This document shows positions 49,237 to 55,030 of a DNA stretch of 55,030 bases, piece by piece. Each line of letters begins with the position of its first letter. Within the stretch, counting starts at the first letter, position 1. The notes beneath the pieces are model-generated. The model made no database searches. It was not told where the DNA came from and saw only the letters and a list, made by a program, of their open reading frames with translations. Origin of the DNA: DAIDKA01 sp035503515 (lineage in GTDB: Bacteria; Pseudomonadota; Gammaproteobacteria; Steroidobacterales; Steroidobacteraceae); NCBI GenBank assembly GCA_035503515.1, contig DATJTJ010000175.1, positions 1-55,030 of the forward strand. The letters run 5' to 3'. A program made the position numbers and the translations under genes.

Positions 49237-50598
49237 TTGGGCCAGACCATCCGGATCGATGATCTCGTAGATGGCCAGAAAATCCGCGGGTTCAACCTGA
49301 ACCTGCTGTTCTGGTCGTTCCTGGCGATGTTTGCGGATGGGTACGACATCAGTGTCATGCCGTTCGCCATGCCGACGCTGTCCAAGCTGTGGCATGTCGA
49401 TGCGGGGATGCAGGGCTATGCACTCACCGCCAGTCTGATCGGCGTACTGGCCGGTTCGCCCCTGCTGGGATGGGTGGGCGATCGGCGTGGTCGCAAGACC
49501 GCCATCCTCTCGGGCAGCATCATTTACGGTGCCACGACGCTCGCGGTGATCTGGCTGCATGGCTACTGGGTGACGCTCGCATTGCGCTTCTGCACGGGCA
49601 TCGGCCTGGGCGGGCTCATGCCCAATACGATTGCCCTGAACTCCGAGCTCTCACCCACCCGCCTGCGGGCGACGCTGGTGGTGCTCATGTTCACCGGCAT
49701 CACACTCGGCAGCAGCGCGCCGGGATTCATATCCGCATGGGTCCTGCCGACCTTCGGCTGGCAGGTCCTGTTCCTGGTCGGCGGTGCCGTGCCGCTGCTG
49801 GTGGCGCTCTGTCTCACCTTCGCACTGCCCGAGTCAGTCAAATTCCTGGGAGCCCATCCCGAGCGGCGGGGCGACCTGCTGCGGGTGGCGCGGCGCATGC
49901 GCCCGGACCTGTCGCTGGCCGAGGATACGCAGCTCGTATCCTCCGTCCGGCTGGAGCCGGGCGACGATGACGCCGGCCTGGGGGGCATATTCGACCGCGG
50001 TTTCGTCCTGATCACACCGCTGTTGTGGGTGTGCTTTGCCACCACCCTGATGGCGAACTACTTCCTCAATTCCTGGATGCCGCTGCTGTTCAACGATGCC
50101 GGCCTCACGCCGCCGAAGGCTGCGCTGGCCTCGAGCCTCTACCACATCGGTGGCACCGTGGGCGGCCTCCTGATCAGCGTGCTGCTGGATCGATTCGGAT
50201 TCGTCGTGATCGCGGCGCTGTTCGTCTGCGCGGCGCCCGCCATCGCAGCCATCGGTGGCAGTACCATGTCGTACTCGGCGCTCGCGCCCCTGGCGACACT
50301 TTCGGGCCTGTGCGTCCTGGGCGCACAGTTCGGCAACAACGCGGCCGCCGGGCTGCTGTATCCGACGGAGTTTCGCTCCAAGGGCGTCGGTTGGGCGCTC
50401 GGCGTCGGCCGGTTCGGGGCCATCGCCGGGCCGCTGCTCGGAGGTCATCTGATCAAGCTGCATCTGCCCCTGCGGCAGCTGTTCCTGGCGGCCGCCGTGC
50501 CCATGCTGATCGGCGCCGTGGCCGCGGTGATCCTGGTGCGCCTGTGCTACGTGCGCCTGGGCGCGCTGCGCCTGAGTGACGTGCCCGTGCGGCGCTGA
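49237..50598 (+). CDS. MFS transporter, aromatic acid:H+ symporter-like
   Basis: A 453-residue twelve-helix major facilitator of the AAHS type. The start is a TTG at 49237 (MGQTIRIDDLVDGQKIRGFN). The helix-1 motif LAMFADGYDISVMP contains the DGYD signature of aromatic-acid transporters, and GWVGDRRGRKTAILSG is the cytoplasmic loop 2-3 motif. LMPNTIALNSELSPTRLRAT is the conserved helix-4/5 region. Likely substrates are benzoate- or hydroxybenzoate-type acids, but related members carry other carboxylates. No aromatic-catabolism operon adjoins it; the hydroxycinnamoyl-CoA lyase gene is 24 kb away. Confidence 0.85.
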   Translation: MGQTIRIDDLVDGQKIRGFNLNLLFWSFLAMFADGYDISVMPFAMPTLSKLWHVDAGMQGYALTASLIGVLAGSPLLGWVGDRRGRKTAILSGSIIYGATTLAVIWLHGYWVTLALRFCTGIGLGGLMPNTIALNSELSPTRLRATLVVLMFTGITLGSSAPGFISAWVLPTFGWQVLFLVGGAVPLLVALCLTFALPESVKFLGAHPERRGDLLRVARRMRPDLSLAEDTQLVSSVRLEPGDDDAGLGGIFDRGFVLITPLLWVCFATTLMANYFLNSWMPLLFNDAGLTPPKAALASSLYHIGGTVGGLLISVLLDRFGFVVIAALFVCAAPAIAAIGGSTMSYSALAPLATLSGLCVLGAQFGNNAAAGLLYPTEFRSKGVGWALGVGRFGAIAGPLLGGHLIKLHLPLRQLFLAAAVPMLIGAVAAVILVRLCYVRLGALRLSDVPVRR

Positions 50599-50601
50599 CC
50601 G

Positions 50602-51090
50602 TCACCGCGGTGTGGTTTCGGAGATCCTGCGAAAGAACGCCTCATGCCGTCCGATGCGCAGATCCGCCAGGACGGCTTCCTCGATGATGCCCTGTGGGTT
50701 GATCAGGAAACTCGCCCGGCGTACGCCGAAGCCCAGCGGGCCTGTCACGCCGTATGACCGGATGAGAGTCTTGTCCGGATCACTCAGCAACGTGAAGGGC
50801 AGGGCGTGCCTGGCCGCAAACGCCGCATGGCTCGCGGCAGACTGCGGGCTTACTCCAGCAACGGTCACGCTGGCTGCCCGCAGCTGCGCGTGCAGGTCGC
50901 GCAAGGAGCACGCCTCCTGGGTGCAGCCGGGCGTGAAATCGGCCGGGTAGAAGTACAGGATGAGCGGCCCGGCCTTCAGCAGCTGGGCCAGCGAGACGGG
51001 CTGGTTGTTCTGATCCGGGGCCGAGAAATCGGGGGCACGGATTCCGGGTGCAAGCATCGCCCCCATCATAGTCTTTGTGGGATTTGCCAT
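50602..51090 (-). CDS. Peroxiredoxin, Bcp/PrxQ type
   Basis: Thiol peroxidase, 162 residues from the ATG at 51090. The upstream part of the same frame reads through the tRNA-Ala and the transposase remnant and is not part of the gene. The peroxidatic Cys56 lies in DFTPGCTQEACSLRD, with a resolving Cys61 five residues later as in alpha2-type PrxQ. APGIRAPDFSAPDQNNQPVS and LLSDPDKTLIRSYGV are also typical. It faces the MFS gene with three bases between the stops. An ATG at about 51066 is an alternative start. Confidence 0.9.
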   Translation of the reverse strand: MANPTKTMMGAMLAPGIRAPDFSAPDQNNQPVSLAQLLKAGPLILYFYPADFTPGCTQEACSLRDLHAQLRAASVTVAGVSPQSAASHAAFAARHALPFTLLSDPDKTLIRSYGVTGPLGFGVRRASFLINPQGIIEEAVLADLRIGRHEAFFRRISETTPR

Positions 51091-51111
51091 CCCGGATTCG
51101 GGTGCTAGAAT
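51084..51111 (+). promoter_or_regulatory. Promoter of tRNA-Ala
   Basis: TTGCCA (51084-51089), a 16-base spacer and TAGAAT (51106-51111) form a good sigma-70 promoter; each element has five of six consensus bases. Transcription would begin about 50 bases before the tRNA. The -35 overlaps the start of the peroxiredoxin gene on the other strand. Confidence 0.6.
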
Positions 51112-51168
51112 CGCCCGCTCTTTTTGGGACCCGCCGGCCGCCAGGCCGGGGCTCCCTGGCGAACATGT

Positions 51169-51244
<76 letters not shown>

Positions 51245-51580
51245 GTCACCCCTGGGCACACAGGTAACACTTTGGCGCCAAAGGGGTTCTGGGCGCTGGT
51301 GACCTGCTCGATTCCCACGTTCTGACCGGCAAGGACCGTGCTGAGGCTAATCTTGCGTTTGCCGATGCAGATCCGGCCGCAGTGGGGGACGCTGACTGTG
51401 CGGTCGTGGAAGGGGTATTCCAGGTCCGATAACCCCCTGTAGGGTCTGCTGGAGCTCTCGTACAGCTCGGCCGGGTATTTCATGCCCAGGGCACGGTGTG
51501 GCCGATCTTCGACGCGGATTTGGTGGCCTCCTTCTTCAGCGTCAGATGCAGGCGCTCATGACGGCCATCTTGACGAATCA
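51245..51580 (-). pseudogene. IS481-type transposase remnant
   Basis: On the minus strand the sequence reads RHERLHLTLKKEATKSAS, then in another frame RPHRALGMKYPAELYESSSR, PYRGLSDLEYPFHDRTVSV, and CGRICIGKRKISLSTVLAGQ, then NPFGAKVLPVCP. These are consecutive conserved C-terminal blocks of one IS481-type transposase group. There are at least two lesions: a deletion with frame change between KKEATKSAS and the RPHRALG segment, and a deletion joining GQNVGIEQV to the NPFGAKVLP end. The N-terminal helix-turn-helix and the first catalytic residues are absent. The relic abuts the 3' end of tRNA-Ala. Confidence 0.75.
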
Positions 51581-51815
51581 CCGCGGCACATCGGGCACAA
51601 CAGCAGATCAGTACGCCGCGGTGCGCACCGGTAACATCAGCAGCAGAGTAATCGCCGGCTGAGACCTTCCGGCGCGCGATTGCGCGCTGTGCACGAGGCC
51701 ATTGTCATCGGCGCCGCGCTTGCTGGTCGAAGCACGGATCGCCGCCAGTGGGTTGACTGATGTTCGATGCAGTGAAGACTGGGAGTTCCTAGCCGAACCG
51801 GATGTCGACTTCCGG
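51581..51815. other. Region without recognisable gene
   Basis: These 235 bases between the transposase remnant and the SecD-head-like gene hold no convincing gene. An 81-codon minus-strand frame ends here but has no family resemblance, and its start lies within the next gene. It is probably decayed insertion sequence. Confidence 0.4.
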
Positions 51816-52331
51816 TCAATGAGACTCATGGTCAATCTGGTCTCCTTTCTCACTTATGCAATGTCTAACTGCTGTTGGTAGCGCTTTGAGCTGCTGTCTA
51901 CCGCGATTCACGCTCACCTGTGCGCCACCAGTGTCCATCCCGTAAGGCCCTTGCCAAACCACATTTACCAGTACCCGATCGTTAATCATGAAGGCGATGC
52001 GCATTCCAGAGTGATTGGATGTCGCCTCATGCAGTCTTTTGTCTGCCGCTGGAGTAAAAGTGAGCTGAATTACCGCATCGTCCGGCCCGTCGAGCAATTT
52101 TGCATCGGTTACTACTTTCAGGCTCGTAATGTCGCTGGTCGTCGTGATCGGTATCTTACGTACGAAGATCGTTTGGGCGCCCCACTTTACGGGGCGAGTT
52201 TCCGGCGTCGCATGAGGCTCAACGACGGTGTACCCGATTTGCGGGCATTGGGCTGCTAAAGCACAAGTGCCGGTTAAGGCGCTCGATAGAATCAGGTACA
52301 CAGGCGCAAAGCGCTTTGCGAAATAGAACAT
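51816..52331 (-). CDS. Exported protein with a SecD P1-head-like domain
   Basis: A 171-residue protein preceded by GGGGGA. The signal peptide runs to about residue 27 (MFYFAKRFAPVYLILSSALT, cleavage after ALA). Residues about 60-145 (ITTTSDITSLKVVTDAKLL, VIQLTFTPAADKRLHEATS, MRIAFMINDRVLVNVVW and the final GGAQVSVN) match the pattern of the P1-head subdomain of SecD: 'D(I/V)xSxxxV', 'V.(I/L)xFTxxxxxxxxExT', 'xxAxxxDxxVxxxPxxxxxIxxGxxxIxG'. It is present as a stand-alone periplasmic domain and has no membrane parts of SecD. Function is unknown. Confidence 0.65.
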   Translation of the reverse strand: MFYFAKRFAPVYLILSSALTGTCALAAQCPQIGYTVVEPHATPETRPVKWGAQTIFVRKIPITTTSDITSLKVVTDAKLLDGPDDAVIQLTFTPAADKRLHEATSNHSGMRIAFMINDRVLVNVVWQGPYGMDTGGAQVSVNRGRQQLKALPTAVRHCISEKGDQIDHESH

Positions 52332-52419
52332 GTTTTCCCCCCGTGCGCGTGATGGCGCTCTTTAGGCCCATTGGGGCCGGCTATTGGGGTTTCAAGTGTG
52401 CGGCGCGTTCGACGGGAGT
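52332..52419. other. Intergenic stretch upstream of the SecD-head-like gene
   Basis: Short intergenic DNA that should hold the promoter of the minus-strand gene at 52331. No confident -35/-10 pair was found. Confidence 0.3.
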
Positions 52420-52557
52420 TCAGGGGCGCTTGCGCGCCTCGACTCTCTGCTGCTTGGCCTTGAGTTGCTTCAGCCGCCCTTCGAGTTTGTCGATGCGCTG
52501 GGGGATCGCTGCCGACACGAGCGGGGTTCCTTGCCGGAAACGTTGTGCCGGAAGCAT
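52420..52557 (-). pseudogene. Coiled-coil fragment resembling small mobilisation proteins
   Basis: A 45-codon frame ends with IPQRIDKLEGRLKQLKAKQQ and RVEARKRP. This heptad-like, Lys/Arg/Gln-rich segment resembles the N-terminal helix of short plasmid-mobilisation proteins (pattern RIxKLExRLKQxKAxxQxxEARxR). The continuing part of such proteins is missing and there is no good ribosome site. It is probably a relic of mobile DNA, but the match is short and based on memory. Confidence 0.35.
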
Positions 52558-52634
52558 GGCTCGGCCCCGGTGCAGGGGAGTGCCGTTACTGGCGCAGCGC
52601 GCAAGATTTCCGTTGCCGGCAGCTTCTTTGGAAG

Positions 52635-53186
52635 CTATTGACCGGCAATGAAGCGCCTAGTACTCATCGAGAGGTAGGGACCGTCGCCGTCCATCGAATG
52701 AAATTCCATGACGACGTCCACGCCTTCTGACCAGCTCGAGACCGCATCGTTCAGACCGTGACCATGGACGATCTTATACCGTTCGATATGCGAAACGGGT
52801 TTTCCGTACTTTCTTTCCATGGCCTTCAGCACGTTGTCTGATGACCCGGTCCAATAGATCAGGATGTCCTGCACTACATCATCGTCAGCGGTGGTTGTGA
52901 CGACGACGTGGCAGACGGTGCGGGCGATGACACAATCGCCAAATCGCTCCTGCATCGGGCCCAACGCTGTCGTTTTAGACGATTGTGACGGCGCGGAGAA
53001 GGGGATACCGGCTCGGGCGGCGTTGAACTTCTGACCGACGACGACATGGTGAAAGTCCAGGGCCTGTGCAGGCGGGGTGCAGAGCACCACCGCAAAAACA
53101 AGCGGCCAGAAATTCTTGATGACGCTTGGCTCCGCTCCAGCGACCGCGCTTCTTCGGAATAATGCAGGTAGCCTAAGGAGAGTCAT
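52635..53186 (-). CDS. Exported hypothetical protein
   Basis: A 183-residue protein. A hydrophobic segment at about residues 25-42 (NFWPLVFAVVLCTPPAQA) acts as signal peptide or anchor, with cleavage after AQA before LDFHHVVV. The mature part (about 140 residues) has two cysteines close together (FGDCVIARTVCHVV), possibly a disulfide, and DDDVVQDILIYWTGSSDNVL. A region near the end (LKAMERKYGKP...) recalls proteins that compare charged or kinetic variants of a substrate with its degradation, but I recognise no family. It runs in the same direction as the SecD-head-like gene 300 bases downstream. The start at 53186 has a weak ribosome site. Confidence 0.55.
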   Translation of the reverse strand: MTLLRLPALFRRSAVAGAEPSVIKNFWPLVFAVVLCTPPAQALDFHHVVVGQKFNAARAGIPFSAPSQSSKTTALGPMQERFGDCVIARTVCHVVVTTTADDDVVQDILIYWTGSSDNVLKAMERKYGKPVSHIERYKIVHGHGLNDAVSSWSEGVDVVMEFHSMDGDGPYLSMSTRRFIAGQ

Positions 53187-53401
53187 GGTTCACCGACTGT
53201 AAGTCTACATACCACGCGACTTTCGTGTACTTTTCCATTGTGACGCCGATTCGACCGCGGACCAAATAAAGCATCTCTTGTCTTGGCACGACCTGCGGAT
53301 AGTCGTCTGGGTGGTATGGCCCAGGAGAACGCCAGGCGCCCGGTATCATGCGGCGCGCTACGGTGGCTAAGGCGATCCGGCGGTTTCAGGCAGTATCGAG
53401 G

Positions 53402-55030
53402 ATGTCGAAACACAAACTGCTACCGATGGTTCTTGTCTGTGCCGCACTGGTCGGTGCAGTGTTCTTCGCTACGCGGCCTCGCGACGGAGCGCCGCCAGCG
53501 CTGGCCTATGTTGGCACCCCGGCGTGCGCCGTCTGTCACTCGCAGGCCTACCAAAACTGGCTGCAGAGCGACCACCGGCATGCCATGGAGAAGGCCACTA
53601 ACCAGTCCGTCCTGGGCGATTTCAGCAACATTAGCTTCGACTACTTCGGCACGACTTCCCGCTTCTTCCGGCGCGATGGCAAGTACTACGTGCAGACCGA
53701 CAACGCCCAGGGTCAACTGCAGACATTCGAAATCGCGTACACCTTCGGTCATTACCCACTGCAGCAGTATCTGATCGCCTTTCCCGATGGTCGCCTCCAG
53801 GCACTGTCCATCAGTTGGGACAGCCGCCCCGCGGTGCAGGGCGGCCAGCGCTGGTTTGATCTGTATCCTGACCAGAAGATCACGCACGAGGATGCGCTGC
53901 ATTGGACCGGCGCCTTTCAGAACTGGAATTCGCGCTGCGCGAGCTGTCACGCCACCCACCTGGTGAAGAACTATTCGCCGCTCACCGACCGGTACGACAC
54001 GCACTGGCAGGAGATCGCCGTCGGCTGTGAGGCCTGTCACGGACCGGGCTCGCAGCATGTGGCTTGGGCGAACGGCAAGGATTCATTGCCGAACAGGGGC
54101 CTGGTCACCCATCTGGGTAGACTCTGGGAGCCTCACGGCGGGCAGCTGCCAATTCCGAAGCTGGCGGATACACCGCTGAGCGGGCAATTGCAGGTCTGTG
54201 CGGGATGTCACTCACGCCGCGCTGAGTTGCAGCAGCCCGATGTTACGCAGAGCTTCTTTGACAGTTATTCGATAAGCCCGCTGCTGGACGGACGCTACTT
54301 CGCGGATGGCCAGATGCGCGAGGAGGTGTACGTGACGGGCTCCTTCCTGCAAAGCCGCATGCACGCGAATCACGTCTCGTGCACCAACTGCCATGATCCG
54401 CACACTGGCAAACTGCGCCTGAGCGGCAACTCCCTATGCCTGCAATGCCATCGGGCGCAGCAATTCCAGACCGAGGCACATTTCTTTCACAAGCCGGATT
54501 CGTCGGGCTCGCAATGCGTCAACTGCCACATGCCACAGCGGACCTACATGGGCGTGGACGTCCGTCGCGATCATTCCATCCGCGTACCCGACCCGATCGC
54601 GAGCGTGCAGTACGGCGTGCCGAACTCCTGCACGCAATGCCACCGGGACAAGAGTGATAAATGGGCGGCGGAGTTCATTACCAAACGGACGGGACGCACG
54701 CAGCCCTACTACAGTCAGACGGCGCTGTTCAGTGCCGCCCGCAAGGCCGAGGCTTCGGTGGCGCCGACCTTGCTCGAGTATGCCGAGGATGTGAGTCGGC
54801 CGGCCATCCTGCGCGCGACGGCCTTGCTGGAGAGCGGTCGTTTCTCATCCTCGGAGCAGCTGCGTGTCATGGATGCTGCGCTGCGTTCACGCGATCCGAT
54901 TATTCGGCTGGGGGCGATCTCGGCGCTGGGTGGTATCGGTCCGGCCGAACGATTGAAGCACTTGCAGCCGCTCGTCGCGGATCCCGTCAAGTCGGTGCGC
55001 CTAGCGGTGGCCCAGCAGCTGGCCGACGTA
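53402..55030 (+). CDS. Octaheme c-type cytochrome with C-terminal HEAT-like repeats (3' end outside window)
   Basis: The frame is open to the right edge (543 codons). After a membrane or signal segment (MSKHKLLPMVLVCAALVGAV) eight CxxCH haem-attachment motifs occur at residues 42, 179, 209, 266, 327, 346, 372 and 410 (CAVCH, CASCH, CEACH, CAGCH, CTNCH, CLQCH, CVNCH, CTQCH). Spacing and wording resemble the multihaem cytochrome c554-like proteins with doubled CxxCH motifs. From about residue 455 come helical repeats (SRPAILRATALLESG, RSRDPIIRLGAISALGGIG, DPVKSVRLAVAQQLAD), HEAT-like rather than TPR. It should be periplasmic. An ATG at 53348 in the same frame is an alternative start. The electron partner is not visible. 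Confidence 0.85.
   Translation, partial: MSKHKLLPMVLVCAALVGAVFFATRPRDGAPPALAYVGTPACAVCHSQAYQNWLQSDHRHAMEKATNQSVLGDFSNISFDYFGTTSRFFRRDGKYYVQTDNAQGQLQTFEIAYTFGHYPLQQYLIAFPDGRLQALSISWDSRPAVQGGQRWFDLYPDQKITHEDALHWTGAFQNWNSRCASCHATHLVKNYSPLTDRYDTHWQEIAVGCEACHGPGSQHVAWANGKDSLPNRGLVTHLGRLWEPHGGQLPIPKLADTPLSGQLQVCAGCHSRRAELQQPDVTQSFFDSYSISPLLDGRYFADGQMREEVYVTGSFLQSRMHANHVSCTNCHDPHTGKLRLSGNSLCLQCHRAQQFQTEAHFFHKPDSSGSQCVNCHMPQRTYMGVDVRRDHSIRVPDPIASVQYGVPNSCTQCHRDKSDKWAAEFITKRTGRTQPYYSQTALFSAARKAEASVAPTLLEYAEDVSRPAILRATALLESGRFSSSEQLRVMDAALRSRDPIIRLGAISALGGIGPAERLKHLQPLVADPVKSVRLAVAQQLADV

Noticed and set aside
51608..51853. An 81-codon minus-strand frame after the SecD-head-like gene
   Set aside because: Its start lies inside the preceding gene, its composition is random-looking, and no motif is visible.

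Overview
The window is about 55 kb of GC-rich, densely coding DNA from a proteobacterium. The core gene order points to a gammaproteobacterium, probably a soil or water lineage near Xanthomonadales/Nevskiales/Steroidobacterales: clpS-clpA facing infA-aat, trxB divergent from ftsK-lolA-rarA-serS, and gspC-gspD-gspE-gspF. The placement rests on gene order and protein similarity from memory; no database search was possible.

Layout. 1-4272: the end of dnaE2 (error-prone polymerase) and, convergent, a Pit phosphate transporter with a Pho-box-type promoter. 4446-6754: a 55-residue lipoprotein missed by length filters, a DUF4382 lipoprotein and a small acidic protein. 6785-12653: a partial type II secretion operon (gspC, D, E, F) whose GspE lacks the usual four zinc-binding cysteines. 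12851-18538: an N-degron neighbourhood (clpS, clpA, aat) with infA, a DUF482 acyltransferase-like gene and trxB. 18654-25136: ftsK-lolA-rarA-serS, then a lone hydroxycinnamoyl-CoA hydratase/lyase gene.

25149-38320 is accessory DNA. It opens with the 5' half of a broken tRNA-Ser beside an intact tRNA-Ser(UGA). Then come a broken NYN-nuclease gene, a PIN/ribbon-helix-helix toxin-antitoxin pair with a palindromic operator, a remnant resembling a DUF6088/AbiEi-type winged-helix protein, a DesVI-like methyltransferase and a ketopantoate-reductase-like gene. The most unusual part is a tight five-gene operon read leftward from 35455: PLP decarboxylase, an exported protein with three NTF2-like repeats, a membrane-anchored L7/L12-C-terminal-like protein, a cupin and an exported S9 peptidase. 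It diverges from an isopenicillin-N-synthase-like oxygenase. An AraC/GyrI regulator and an NAD(P)-binding oxidoreductase with a signal peptide follow.

38399-46482 is a complete potassium-uptake locus (extra small membrane protein, kdpF, A, B, C, D, E). It converges on ethanolamine ammonia-lyase genes (eutB-eutC), followed by an unknown small gene, an aromatic-acid-type MFS transporter and a peroxiredoxin. After tRNA-Ala(CGC) the DNA becomes accessory again: an IS481-type transposase remnant, two small exported proteins (one resembling the SecD P1-head domain), a coiled-coil fragment, and at the right edge an octaheme cytochrome c cut off by the window end.
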